Shown piece by piece: positions 26,307-34,488 of a stretch of 64,000 bases of DNA. Position 1 is the first letter of the stretch. The number at the start of each line of letters is the position of its first letter. The notes under the pieces are model-generated. The model was not told the DNA's origin, did no database searches, and was given only the letters and a program-made list of their open reading frames with translations. The DNA is from DASVBE01 sp963770375 (GTDB lineage: Bacteria; Actinomycetota; Actinomycetes; Streptosporangiales; Streptosporangiaceae), in contig CAVYPM010000017.1 of the NCBI GenBank assembly GCA_963770375.1, forward strand, positions 1-64,000, given 5' to 3'. A program made the position numbers and the translations under genes.

Positions 26307-26518
26307 CCACGTCGCTGGGGCCCGGGCTGGCCGCGGTGACGGCCGCGCCAGGGCCGGCTCGTCGGCGTACCAGCCTGGCGCACCTCGGCTCCGGCCGGTC
26401 CTGGTGCGGCGCCGGGCGGCCGGCGGGTCAGCGCCACGACCTGGTGCTGCTGCGCGGCCAGCAGGCGCACGACCTCGCCGCCGATCCTGCCGCTGGCCCC
26501 GGTCACCGCGATCCGCAT
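26293..26518 (-). pseudogene. 5' remnant of an NmrA-like NAD(P)-binding protein
   Basis: MRIAVTGASGRIGGEVVRLL followed by VVALTRRPPG is a textbook NAD(P)-binding N-terminus of NmrA/SDR-like proteins (normally 250-300 residues). After about 45 residues, two frame changes allow GAEVRQAG, YADEPALA and AAVTAASPGPSDVVSFP, and a stop at 26293 ends it. The rest of the gene is absent, because the aminotransferase 3' end follows directly. A deletion remnant is more likely than a functional gene. Confidence 0.55.
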
Positions 26519-26531
26519 CGCGCCGTCCTTC

Positions 26532-27143
26532 CTAGCCGGCGGGCTTGTCGGCCTGGTGGGAGCGGGCCAGGTAGCGGGCGTAGCGATGCATGGCGGTACG
26601 CATCTGCTCGGGCCGCGGGGCGGAGCGGTCGGTGCCGAACACGAACGGCAGGAAGCCGCCGGCCTCCTCCAGCCCGGCCCGGATGCTGTCCGCCTCGCCC
26701 GGCGGGTACAGGCGGGCTGGGTCGCCGACGGCGACCCAGCCGATCGGGATCCGGGTCTGCGGCGGCACCACGCAGCCGATGTGCACCGCGCCGCCGAGGG
26801 CGACGCTGCTGGCCGCGCCCATCGTGGCGCCGTTGAAGACCATGGCGCCGGTGGCGATGAACACCTCGTCGCCGATGGTCGCGCCGGTCAGGTAGCTGTT
26901 CGGCCCGGCCAGCACGTGATCCCCGATCGTGAGCGGGTGCCGCGGCGTGCCGCGCAGGACCGCGTTCTCCATGATCACGCAGTTGGCGCCGATCCGGACC
27001 GCTCCCCCGTCGGCGTTCAGCACGGCGCCGTGCAGCACGCAGCTGCCCGGCCCGACCCGGACGTCGCCGCTCAGCACCGCGGTCGGCGCCACCCAGGCGC
27101 CCGGGTCGACCTGAGGGACGTTCTGCTCGTGACTGATCTCCAT
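26532..27143 (-). CDS. Left-handed beta-helix (gamma-carbonic-anhydrase-like) protein lacking zinc ligands
   Basis: A 203-residue hexapeptide-repeat protein: VAPTAVLSGDVRVGPGSCVL, VRIGANCVIMENAVLRG, TIGDHVLAGPNSYLTG and TIGDEVFIATGAMVFNGATMG, then a C-terminal helix with YARYLARSHQADK. This is the gamma-CA/PaaY trimer fold. The usual zinc His residues (GH and LHG in the repeat coils) are replaced by GP and LTG, and the NIQD loop by VIMEN. So it is probably not a carbonic anhydrase and may be an acyl-CoA thioesterase-like or binding protein. ATG 27143. It follows the remnant above on the same strand. Confidence 0.75.
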   Translation of the reverse strand: MEISHEQNVPQVDPGAWVAPTAVLSGDVRVGPGSCVLHGAVLNADGGAVRIGANCVIMENAVLRGTPRHPLTIGDHVLAGPNSYLTGATIGDEVFIATGAMVFNGATMGAASSVALGGAVHIGCVVPPQTRIPIGWVAVGDPARLYPPGEADSIRAGLEEAGGFLPFVFGTDRSAPRPEQMRTAMHRYARYLARSHQADKPAG

Positions 27144-27295
27144 CAGCCCACTGTGCCCCAGCCGCGAGTCGCCGGCCCCAGCCGATCATCGTTCCCGGCG
27201 ACCGGGCTGTGATGGGCGAGCCCCGGCAACATCCACACCTGGAAGGCATGGCCCCTGCCCTGCCAGCGCTGCCCTGACCCAGCCGGAATCCCGGG

Positions 27296-28627
27296 CTAGC
27301 GCAGCTGGGCCAGCAGGTCGCCGTAGGCCTGCAGGTAGCGGTCCACGTCGGCGCGGGTGGCGGGGACCGGGACGGTGGGCCCGGCGCCGGGCAGCGCGTC
27401 CCAGACGCCCCGGTTGGCGAGCCACAGCCGCATCAGCCGGGTCAGCAGGTCGTCGGTGAGCGCCTCCGCCTGCGCCCCGGTGCGGGGCACGGGCCCGTAC
27501 CACTGCCCGGAACGGGGGCCGAGGCGGATCGCGGTCCAGGGCAGGCCGGCCGCGCTGATCACCTCGGCGATCCCGTCGGCCAGCTCGCCGCCGAGCCGGG
27601 TGGTGTGCTCGTAGGCGCCGGGCCGGAGCACCTCGGTGAGCGCGGCCTTCGCCGCCGCGGCCGACAGCGGGTTCCCGAACAGGGTGCCGCCGGTGGCGAC
27701 GTTACGGTCGGCGTCCAGCTGCTCGCCCAGCTCCGCGGTGACCCCGTAGGCGCCCATCGGCAGCCCGCCGGCGACGGCCTTGCCGATCGTGACCGTGTCG
27801 GGGTCCAGCTGCCACAGGCCGGTCGCGCCGCCCGGGCCGAGCACGTGGGTGTGCGTCTCGTCCAGGCCCAGCAGGGTCCCGTGCTCGCGGGTCAGCGCGC
27901 GCAGTGCCGCGTGCCAGCCGGGTTCGGGCAGCAGCAGGTGCAGGTGGTTGGTCATCGCGGGCTCGGTCAGCACCAGCGCGACGTCGCCGGGCTCGAGCGC
28001 GGCCCGCACCGTGTCCGGGTCGTTGAACTGGGCGATCCGCACCCGGCCGGTGACGCCCTTGGACAGGCCGCGGTGCACCGGGCTGGCCTGGCCGTCCTGG
28101 AGATCGACCATGCCCTCCTCGAAGTGGCCGTGGTAGTGGCCCTGGAACAGCAGGATGACCTCGCGCCCGGTGACGGCCCGGGCCAGGCGGATGACCTCGG
28201 TGTTGGCCTGGGTGGCCGACAGCGTGAACTGCCACTGCGGGACCGGGTAGCGGCGGGCCAGTTCCTCGGCCACCTCCACCGACGCGACGGTCGGCAGCAG
28301 GAACTGGGTGGACCGCGTCACCTGCGCCTGGACCGCGGCCACGATCGCCGGGTTGGCGTGCCCGCAGAACATCGCCATGTCCGAGGCGTTGAAGTCCAGG
28401 TAGCTGAACCCGTCGAGGTCGGTGAAGCCCGGGCCGTGCCCCGAGTCGATGTAGACCGGCTGCTCGTTGTCCGTGACCATCCAGGACATCGGCACGCCGT
28501 TGGGCATGTGGGCGCGGGCCCGTTCGAGCATGGCCATCGTCGCCGGCCGGCCGTTACGGAACCTGGCCAGCTCCTGGGCGTGCAGCTCACCGATCCTGGT
28601 CCGGTCCAGATCACCCAGCGCAGTCAT
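27296..28627 (-). CDS. Class III (GSA-type) PLP aminotransferase
   Basis: 443 residues, fold-type I class III, closest in pattern to glutamate-1-semialdehyde aminomutases. PMSWMVTDNEQPVYIDSGHG, FNASDMAMFCGHANPAI, FTLSATQANTEVIRLARAVTG, LFQGHYHGHFEEGMV, LLGLDETHTHVLGPGGATG (PLP Asp) and TVTIGKAVAGGLPMGAYG with the Schiff-base Lys. GGTLFGNPLSAAAAKAALTE is the phosphate-contact region. The GSA gate loop is not obvious, so a different amine substrate is likely. ATG 28627. About 150 bp separate it from the beta-helix gene downstream; I see nothing in that gap. Confidence 0.82.
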   Translation of the reverse strand: MTALGDLDRTRIGELHAQELARFRNGRPATMAMLERARAHMPNGVPMSWMVTDNEQPVYIDSGHGPGFTDLDGFSYLDFNASDMAMFCGHANPAIVAAVQAQVTRSTQFLLPTVASVEVAEELARRYPVPQWQFTLSATQANTEVIRLARAVTGREVILLFQGHYHGHFEEGMVDLQDGQASPVHRGLSKGVTGRVRIAQFNDPDTVRAALEPGDVALVLTEPAMTNHLHLLLPEPGWHAALRALTREHGTLLGLDETHTHVLGPGGATGLWQLDPDTVTIGKAVAGGLPMGAYGVTAELGEQLDADRNVATGGTLFGNPLSAAAAKAALTEVLRPGAYEHTTRLGGELADGIAEVISAAGLPWTAIRLGPRSGQWYGPVPRTGAQAEALTDDLLTRLMRLWLANRGVWDALPGAGPTVPVPATRADVDRYLQAYGDLLAQLR

Positions 28628-28678
28628 GCCTGGATGCTAGACGGCTGGTGCCGCCACGGGCGATGTGGTTATTCCAGG

Positions 28679-29221
28679 TCAGCGCGCGGCCCGCGGCGCG
28701 GTCACGCGCACGGTGACAGGAGCGGGCGCCGCGGCCAGCGGGCGGTCCTGGAAGAACTGGGTGTGATAGACGCCGGGCGGCAGCGGGGGCATCCGCCCGC
28801 CGGGCAGGCAGGACTTCATGCCGTCCTGCGGCGGGCCCTGGGTGCACATGCCGTAGGTCGCCCCGATCCGCACCCGGTAACTCGACCGGCCGGCCGGGAT
28901 CGTGAGCCGCTGGGCGCAGGCCCGCCAGGCCACCTCCGGGTGATACGTGCGGCTGGCCAGCGCGACCTGGAAGAACCCCCCGCAGCCGGTCAGGTGCAGG
29001 GCATGCCCGGTGCGGTTGCTGACGAGAACCCGGCCGGTCAGGTGCGACCCGCCGGGCAGCGTGCGCGCGGGCAGCACCAGCCGGACGGACAACGGCCTCG
29101 AGGAGGGGCGGGAGGCCGGCGGCGGCGCGGCCGCGCTGCGGGAGCGGGCCGATGGCAGGCTGCCGCCGCCGGAACATCCGGCCACGGCCACGGCAAGCGC
29201 CAGCACGGCGAGCCACCTCAC
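28679..29221 (-). CDS. Putative secreted lipoprotein
   Basis: 180 residues. Signal peptide MRWLAVLALAVAVAGC ends in the lipobox VAGC at residue 16, followed by a Ser/Pro/Ala-rich linker. The mature domain is beta-rich with conserved-looking Cys pairs (LHLTGCGGFF, WRACAQRLTI, GMCTQGPP, MKSCLPGG) and ends HTQFFQDRPL ... TVRVTAPRA. The TGRVLVSNRTGHALHL stretch resembles intracellular proteinase inhibitor/BsuPI-like beta domains. ATG at 29221. Divergent from the ABC ATPase gene. Function unknown. Confidence 0.65.
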   Translation of the reverse strand: MRWLAVLALAVAVAGCSGGGSLPSARSRSAAAPPPASRPSSRPLSVRLVLPARTLPGGSHLTGRVLVSNRTGHALHLTGCGGFFQVALASRTYHPEVAWRACAQRLTIPAGRSSYRVRIGATYGMCTQGPPQDGMKSCLPGGRMPPLPPGVYHTQFFQDRPLAAAPAPVTVRVTAPRAAR

Positions 29222-29334
29222 GTTCCTATGACGCCGCCCGGCCGTCCGCGGTTCCGGCGGGGATGCCGTACGGTCGGGTGACCGCCAGCGCGGCGGGACG
29301 GACGGCGGGACGGACGGCTGGCCGAAGGGGTGCG

Positions 29335-30159
29335 GTGAACCAGTTCGCGGATGAGGCGGCGGAGCCGGGTGCCGTGCTGCGGGCGGACCGGGTGGACTTC
29401 CAGCGGGCCGGGCGGCTGCTGCTGGAGCAGGTGAGCTTCCGGGTCCTGGCCGGCGAGCACTGGGCGCTGCTCGGGCCGAACGGCGCGGGCAAGTCCACCC
29501 TGCTGCGGATCCTGGCCAGCTACGACCACCCGACCCGGGGGCAGGTCGGCATCCTCGGGCACCGGCTCGGCCGGGTGAACGTGTTCACGCTGCGCCCGCT
29601 GATCGGCTACGTCACCCCGCACCATCCGCTGCAGACCGCGCTGACCGTGCGCGAGGTCGTGCTGACCGGGGCGACCGGGACGATCGAACTGCCGCCGCGG
29701 CGGGTGGCCACGGGCGCGGAGCTGCGCCGGGCCGACGAGCTGACCGGGCTGCTCGGTCTTGGCCCGCTGGCCGGGTCGCGGTGGCCGCTGCTGTCCCAGG
29801 GCGAGCGGGCCCGCACGCTGATCGCCCGGGCGCTGATGACCGAGCCGCCGCTGCTGCTGCTCGACGAGCCCGCCGCCGGTCTTGACGTGGCCGGCCGGGA
29901 GCAGCTGCTGGCCAGCCTGGACGACCTGCGGGAGCGGCACCCGGGACTGGCCTCCGTGCTGGTCACCCATCACCTGGAGGAACTGCCGGCCAGCACGTCG
30001 CACGCGCTGCTGCTGCGCGGCGGCCGGGCGCTGGCCGCCGGGCCGATCGCCGAGGTCCTGACCACCGAGCTGGCCAGCGAGTGCTTCGGCTACCCGGTCG
30101 CGATAGCCCGCCACGCTGGCCGCTGGGCCACGGTGGCGGGCCGGGCGGGCCAGGGCTGA
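29335..30159 (+). CDS. ABC transporter ATP-binding protein
   Basis: 274 residues. Walker A GPNGAGKSTLLRIL, Q-loop in LIGYVTPHHPLQTA, ABC signature LSQGERARTLIARALM, Walker B PPLLLLDEPAAGLD, and switch His in SVLVTHHLEELP. The signature LSQGE is slightly unusual (LSGGQ normally) but is common in ModF/PhnT-like soluble ABC proteins. GTG 29335 with GAAGGGG upstream is the best start. No permease is adjacent, so it may work with an unlinked permease or as a soluble ABC factor. The 113 bp before it hold a GGCGGGACGGAC direct repeat. Confidence 0.82.
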   Translation: MNQFADEAAEPGAVLRADRVDFQRAGRLLLEQVSFRVLAGEHWALLGPNGAGKSTLLRILASYDHPTRGQVGILGHRLGRVNVFTLRPLIGYVTPHHPLQTALTVREVVLTGATGTIELPPRRVATGAELRRADELTGLLGLGPLAGSRWPLLSQGERARTLIARALMTEPPLLLLDEPAAGLDVAGREQLLASLDDLRERHPGLASVLVTHHLEELPASTSHALLLRGGRALAAGPIAEVLTTELASECFGYPVAIARHAGRWATVAGRAGQG

Positions 30160-30357
30160 CCGGGCCGTGCTGATGGCAGGCCTGCCGCGGCCGGCCTGCT
30201 GGGTCGCGCCCCGCGGCTGCTGGGATCGGGGGCGGGGCCCGCGCCGCAAACAGCGTAAAACTGAATCTTCTTCGGGCTGGGTGATCGGGAGCATACTGGT
30301 GGGCGTCCCGGATTCCGAAGCACCGGCGCTGGCCGCCGGGAGGAGGTCATCAGCCCT

Positions 30358-31365
30358 ATGACAGGCGTCCCCACCAGCGCGGGTGAGATCAGCGCGGCCG
30401 ACCTGGGCGTGGTGCTCATGCACGAGCACGTGTTCATCCGGACCGAGGCGCTGCAGCAGGGGTGGCCCGGCTTCGGCGGGTGGGACGAGGAGGCCGAGGT
30501 GGCCGCGGCGCGGGCCAAGCTGACCGCGCTCAAGCAGGCCGGGGTCGACACGATCCTCGACATGACCGTGCCCGGGCTGGGCCGGGACGTGGCGCTCGTG
30601 GCCCGCACGGCCGAGGGCACCGGGATGGCGATCATGTTCGCGACCGGCTACTACACGTACGACAACCTGCCGTTCCCGTTCGGCTTCCGGGGCCCGGGCA
30701 AGCTGCTGGACGGCGACGACCGTTTGCTGGAGTCGATGTTCGAGAAGGACCTGACCTCGGGCATCGCGGATACCGGGATCCGGGCCGCGGTGGTCAAGGC
30801 GGTGACCGACGAGCACGGGCTGACGCCCGATGTGGAGCGGCTGGTCACCGCGGTGGCGCGGGTGAGCGCGCGGACCGGGGCGCCGGTCTGCACGCACGCG
30901 CACGCGCCGACGCAGCGCGGGCTGGACCAGATCCGGATCTTCGCCGAGCACGGCGTGGACATGGGCCGGGTGATGATCGGCCACTCCAACGAGTCGTCGG
31001 ACCTCAGCTACTTCGAGAAGATCATCGACGCGGGCTGCTACGTCGGCTGGGACCGGTGCGGCCTGTCGGTCACGCTGCCGCTCGAGGACCAGCTCGACAC
31101 GCTGGCGGCGCTGTGCGCGAAGGGGTACGCCGGGCGGCTGATGCTGTCCCACGACAAGGCGTGCTTCATGGACTGGTTCCGCAACGAGGAAGTCGACGCG
31201 GTCCAGCCGGACTGGAACTACGGCTACATCCACAGCGGCGTGCTGCCGGGGATGCGCAGCCGGGGCGTGACCGAGGAGCAGATCGAGAAGATACTGGTCG
31301 CGAACCCGCGGGAGTTCTTCGCGCGGGCCACGTCGGGCACGCCGTCCACGGCTGCGGCGGGCTGA
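30358..31365 (+). CDS. Phosphotriesterase-family metal-dependent hydrolase
   Basis: 335 residues of the PTE/amidohydrolase superfamily. Metal ligands: HEHVF near residue 21 (His-x-His), AVVKAVTDEHGL with the bridging Lys, VCTHAHAP, VMIGHSNES and LSHDKACFMDW with the final Asp. PTE relatives include lactonases and parathion hydrolases; the lipid-metabolism neighbour suggests a lactone or ester substrate, an inference. ATG 30358 follows GGAGG. The acyl-CoA ligase gene begins 3 nt after its stop, so the two are co-transcribed. The 198-bp gap upstream shows no clear element. Confidence 0.85.
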   Translation: MTGVPTSAGEISAADLGVVLMHEHVFIRTEALQQGWPGFGGWDEEAEVAAARAKLTALKQAGVDTILDMTVPGLGRDVALVARTAEGTGMAIMFATGYYTYDNLPFPFGFRGPGKLLDGDDRLLESMFEKDLTSGIADTGIRAAVVKAVTDEHGLTPDVERLVTAVARVSARTGAPVCTHAHAPTQRGLDQIRIFAEHGVDMGRVMIGHSNESSDLSYFEKIIDAGCYVGWDRCGLSVTLPLEDQLDTLAALCAKGYAGRLMLSHDKACFMDWFRNEEVDAVQPDWNYGYIHSGVLPGMRSRGVTEEQIEKILVANPREFFARATSGTPSTAAAG

Positions 31366-31368
31366 GCG

Positions 31369-32895
31369 GTGCAGCTTTCCGGGCTGAACCGGGAGCCGAA
31401 CCCGTTCGACTCGTCGGGTGTGGTGGCTGACGCCGACGGCGTGCGGCGCTATCAGGACCTGCCTTCGTCGCTGGTGGCCATGCTGGACGCCTCGGTGCGG
31501 GCCGCGCCGCAGGCCGAGGCCCTGGTCGAGGTGGGCGGGGACCGGATCAGCTACCAGCAGATGTGGGACCGGGCCGCGCGGGTGGCGGGCGGGCTGCGCG
31601 AGGCCGGGGTCTCCCCCGGCGACCGGGTCGCGATCCGGCTGCCGAACTCGATCGACTGGATGCTGGCGTTTGCCGGGATACAGCTGGCCGGGGCCATCGC
31701 GGTGCCGGTGAACACGCGGTTCACCGACGCCGAAGCCGCGTACGTGATGGACGACTCGGGGTCCGGGGTGCGGCTGGAGCCGGGCGGCGCGCTGCCGGAC
31801 GGGCCGGCGTTCGTGTACGAGGGCGCCGGGCCCAAGGACGTCGCGGCGATCTTCTACACCAGCGGGACCACCGGGTTCCCCAAGGGCGCCATGCACACGC
31901 ACGAGAACGTGCTGGCCAACGTGGAGACCGCGTTCCGGGTGTGCGGGATCCCTGCCGGTATGGGCGCGGACCTGCGCACGCTGGTCGTGGTGCCGCTGTT
32001 CCACGTCACCGGGTGCCACAGCCAGGCGCTGGTCGCGCTGCGCGGCGGCGGGGCGGTGGTGATCGACTCGGCGTTCGACGGCGCGCGGATGATCGACACG
32101 CTGGACCACGAGCGGATCTCGGCCTGCACCGCGGTGCCGGCGATCTACTACTTCATCCTGAACCACCCGTCGTTCGCCCCGTCGCGGATGTCGGCGGTGC
32201 GATGGGTGTCCTACGGCGGCGCGCCGATCGCGCCGGCGCTGGTGGAGCGGATCGCGGAGAACTTCCCCTCGAGCCGGGTGGGCAACGGGTTCGGGCTGAC
32301 CGAGTCGACCTCGATCGCCACGTTCCTGCCGCACGAGTGGGCGGCGGAGCACGCCGACTCGGTCGGGTTCGCGGCGCCGCACACCGAGGTGGCGATCGCG
32401 GACGCGGACCCGGTCACCGGGACCGGGCAGATCCTGATCCGCGGGCAGAGCGTGTGCGCCGGGTACTGGAAGAAGGCCGACGCCACGTCGGCGACGTTCG
32501 TGGACAGCTGGCTGCATACCGGGGACGTCGGGCGGATCTCCGGCGGGCTCGTGCACGTGCTCGACCGGCTGAAGGACATGATCAACCGCGGCGGCGAGAA
32601 CGTGTACTCGGTCGAGGTGGAGAACGGGCTGATCGCGGCGCCCGGGGTGGGCGAGGTCGCGGTCGTCGGCGTGCCGGACTCGATGATGGGCGAGAAGGTC
32701 GGGGCGGTGATCGTGCCGCTGCCGGGGGCGTCGGTGGATCCGGCGGCGGTAGTCGCGCACGCGCGGGAGCACCTGGCCGACTTCAAGGTGCCGCAGTACA
32801 TCGCGGTGCGTTCGGCGCCGCTGCCGCGGAACCCGAACGGCAAGGTTCTCAAGTCGGAGCTGCGGGACAGCGACTTCGGCAAGCCGCTGTTCTAG
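31369..32895 (+). CDS. AMP-forming acyl-CoA synthetase/ligase
   Basis: 508 residues, ANL superfamily. P-loop-like motif AIFYTSGTTGFPKGAMHTH, A4 region VVPLFHVTGCHSQ, A5 NGFGLTESTSIATF, A7 LHTGDVGRISGGLVHVLDR, A8 hinge RLKDMINRGGENVYSVEVE and A10 Lys in PRNPNGKVLKSEL. The family activates fatty or aromatic acids to CoA thioesters. A deletion around residues 135-150 makes the N-terminal domain slightly shorter than usual. The GTG start at 31369 couples it to the phosphotriesterase gene. A hydrolase that opens a lactone or ester followed by CoA activation is a plausible pathway. Confidence 0.85.
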   Translation: MQLSGLNREPNPFDSSGVVADADGVRRYQDLPSSLVAMLDASVRAAPQAEALVEVGGDRISYQQMWDRAARVAGGLREAGVSPGDRVAIRLPNSIDWMLAFAGIQLAGAIAVPVNTRFTDAEAAYVMDDSGSGVRLEPGGALPDGPAFVYEGAGPKDVAAIFYTSGTTGFPKGAMHTHENVLANVETAFRVCGIPAGMGADLRTLVVVPLFHVTGCHSQALVALRGGGAVVIDSAFDGARMIDTLDHERISACTAVPAIYYFILNHPSFAPSRMSAVRWVSYGGAPIAPALVERIAENFPSSRVGNGFGLTESTSIATFLPHEWAAEHADSVGFAAPHTEVAIADADPVTGTGQILIRGQSVCAGYWKKADATSATFVDSWLHTGDVGRISGGLVHVLDRLKDMINRGGENVYSVEVENGLIAAPGVGEVAVVGVPDSMMGEKVGAVIVPLPGASVDPAAVVAHAREHLADFKVPQYIAVRSAPLPRNPNGKVLKSELRDSDFGKPLF

Positions 32896-33010
32896 GCGGC
32901 GGCGTGCGCGGGGCCGGCCGCCGTCCAGCCCGGGCTGTTGCTTGCCGCCGGGCCCGGGCTGGCGGCGTGCTGGCGGTGGCGGTACTTCCGATGGCCTAGC
33001 ATTCCTGGCC

Positions 33011-33487
33011 GTGGCAGGACAAGGGACGCCGGCGACCGTGCTGCTGGCCAAGCTGGGTGTGGCGCACACGGTGCACAGCTATCCGCATGACCCGCGGCAC
33101 GGGTCTTTCGGGATCGAGGCGGCCGAGGCGATGGGGGTCGCGGCCGGGCGGGTGTTCAAGACGCTGATCGCCGAGGTGGACGGCAAGCTGACCGCGGCGA
33201 TGGTGCCGGTGGACCGGCAGCTTGATCTCAAGGCCCTGGCTGCGGCGGTGGGCGGCAAGCGGGCCCGGATGGCCGAGGTGGCGGCGGCCGAGCGCGCGAC
33301 GGGGTACGTCGCCGGCGGGATCTCGCCGCTGGGGCAGCGCCAGCGGATACCGCTGGTGATCGACGCGAGCGCGGCGGACCAGCCGACGGTTTTCTGCAGC
33401 GCGGGCCGGCGGGGGCTGGAAATCGAACTCGCCCCGGCTGATCTGATTGCGGCCGCTTCGGCCACGGTGGCCCCGATCGCGGCGTGA
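33011..33487 (+). CDS. ybaK: YbaK/EbsC-family aminoacyl-tRNA deacylase (Cys-tRNA(Pro) type)
   Basis: 158 residues, the normal YbaK length. TPATVLLAKLGVAHTVHSYP at the start, VFKTLIAEVDGKLTAAMVPV with the conserved Lys, then the YVAGGISPLGQRQRIPLVID signature of the Cys-tRNA(Pro)/Ala-tRNA(Pro) hydrolysing subgroup (GGISP), and TVFCSAGRRGLEIELAPADL. It edits mischarged tRNAs in trans in the cytosol. GTG 33011 is the family start; a longer frame upstream from 32942 is low-complexity and unlikely. It stands apart from the ligase gene by 115 bp. Confidence 0.85.
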   Translation: MAGQGTPATVLLAKLGVAHTVHSYPHDPRHGSFGIEAAEAMGVAAGRVFKTLIAEVDGKLTAAMVPVDRQLDLKALAAAVGGKRARMAEVAAAERATGYVAGGISPLGQRQRIPLVIDASAADQPTVFCSAGRRGLEIELAPADLIAAASATVAPIAA

Positions 33488-33824
33488 TCCGCCGCGCGCA
33501 AATGTGCGGATGCATTTGCATTACGGGGTGCGTACGGGCGGCCCGGCGGGTGATCTGCCGGGCGGCCGGGCCTATTTGATTGGGCCCGTGAAAACGCGCG
33601 ACGGGCGGAAGGATTAGGCCGCTATTCGGCGGGCGGGCCGGCGCCGGGTAGCTGGCCCGGCCCGGCGGGCCCCGGCAACGACAAGCAATGTAGTAGCCAC
33701 TGGTCATCGGGCAAGGCGCGCCGGGCGGCTGGGGCGGGTGTGGTTTACGCCGGGTAAAAGTTGCGCAGATCACAACTGAATACTGCAGCGCTGGCAAACC
33801 CGTCCAAGTATTATCGATCTGTTG

Positions 33825-33854
33825 TTGCGGGTTACATCTGGGGCGGAACATAAT
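33825..33854 (+). promoter_or_regulatory. Candidate promoter for the ABM-domain gene
   Basis: TTGCGG (33825-33830) and CATAAT (33849-33854) are separated by 18 bp, in an AT-richer stretch of an otherwise GC-dense window; the gene starts 26 bp after the -10 box. The 390-bp gap 33488-33880 holds nothing else I can support, apart from an ATGCATTTGCAT near-repeat at about 33510. Confidence 0.4.
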
Positions 33855-33880
33855 TTCCGTGACAACAGGGGGGAAGTTCA

Positions 33881-34159
33881 ATGGCAGTCATGATCACGGC
33901 AGAGCTGCCGGGAATGACCCAGGAGCTGTACGAGCGCCTGGCGCCGTACATCCTGGACCAAGTCAGGGATAACGCCGGGTTCATCGCGCACGCGGCCGGC
34001 CCCATCGAGGGCGGCTGGCAGGTAACCGAGATCTGGACCTCGCAGGCCCAGCACGACGCGTGGTTCTCGGCCAGCATCGCACCGAGCATCCTGGAAGGCG
34101 TTCAGCCGGCCACCCGCACGGTCCGGGAGATAGACCTGTTCCTCTCCGTCGGCCGCTGA
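33881..34159 (+). CDS. Small ABM/dimeric-barrel-like protein
   Basis: 92 residues with the antibiotic-biosynthesis-monooxygenase-type dimeric alpha-beta barrel pattern: MITAELPGMTQELYERLAPY, GFIAHAAGPIEGGWQVTEIW (strand with W), and SQAQHDAWFSASIAPSIL. ATG at 33881 has AGGGGGGAAG immediately before it, an unusually strong ribosome site. Function unknown; relatives include small monooxygenases and stress proteins. It is monocistronic, with a candidate promoter just upstream. Confidence 0.65.
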   Translation: MAVMITAELPGMTQELYERLAPYILDQVRDNAGFIAHAAGPIEGGWQVTEIWTSQAQHDAWFSASIAPSILEGVQPATRTVREIDLFLSVGR

Positions 34160-34200
34160 CCCACGCGGGCGCCGGGCGGGCCGGTATCTGGCTGTGCAGT

Positions 34201-34488
34201 ATGAGGGGACCTCATGGAGGAGGTTCTGGCCGCGTGGGGCGCGCCGGTCCCGCCAACGTCCGCGTCACCAGCGACGGTGCCGGGCTCCTGGACTGGGACG
34301 AGGCCCGGGTCGACTGCACTGACCTCGACCTCGCCGAGCTGCCCGGCCGCTACCTGCCCCCTGAGCGCCTGACCATCGCCAGGGCAGCTGCCACCGCATG
34401 GGAAGCGGCCAGCGGCTGGACCGCTGAACCCAGCTACGCCCGCCGCCAGCTAGCGCTCCTCAAAGCCGGACGCGACAACTTCGGCTAA
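34201..34488 (+). pseudogene. C-terminal remnant of an aminoglycoside-phosphotransferase-like kinase
   Basis: The frame reads GPANVRVTSDGAGLLDWDEARVDCTDLDLAELPG, given here by its ends (34240-34350), and AATAWEAASGWTAEPSYARR. ANV followed by LLDWDEARVD matches the brenner/DFG-like end of APH kinases, where the catalytic HGDxxxxN should precede it. Upstream sequence does not supply the kinase N-lobe, so only the last 80 residues remain. It overlaps the 3' end of the CPT-like gene by 39 bp on the opposite strand. Probably a relic. Confidence 0.5.

Noticed and set aside
29218..33069. A 1283-residue minus-strand frame
   Set aside because: It is a shadow of the ABC ATPase, phosphotriesterase and ligase genes; composition is Arg/Pro/His-rich and no domain is seen.
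33228..33881. Minus-strand frame across the 33.5-33.9 kb gap
   Set aside because: Overlaps ybaK antisense and a promoter-like AT-rich region; Pro/Arg-rich, no family.
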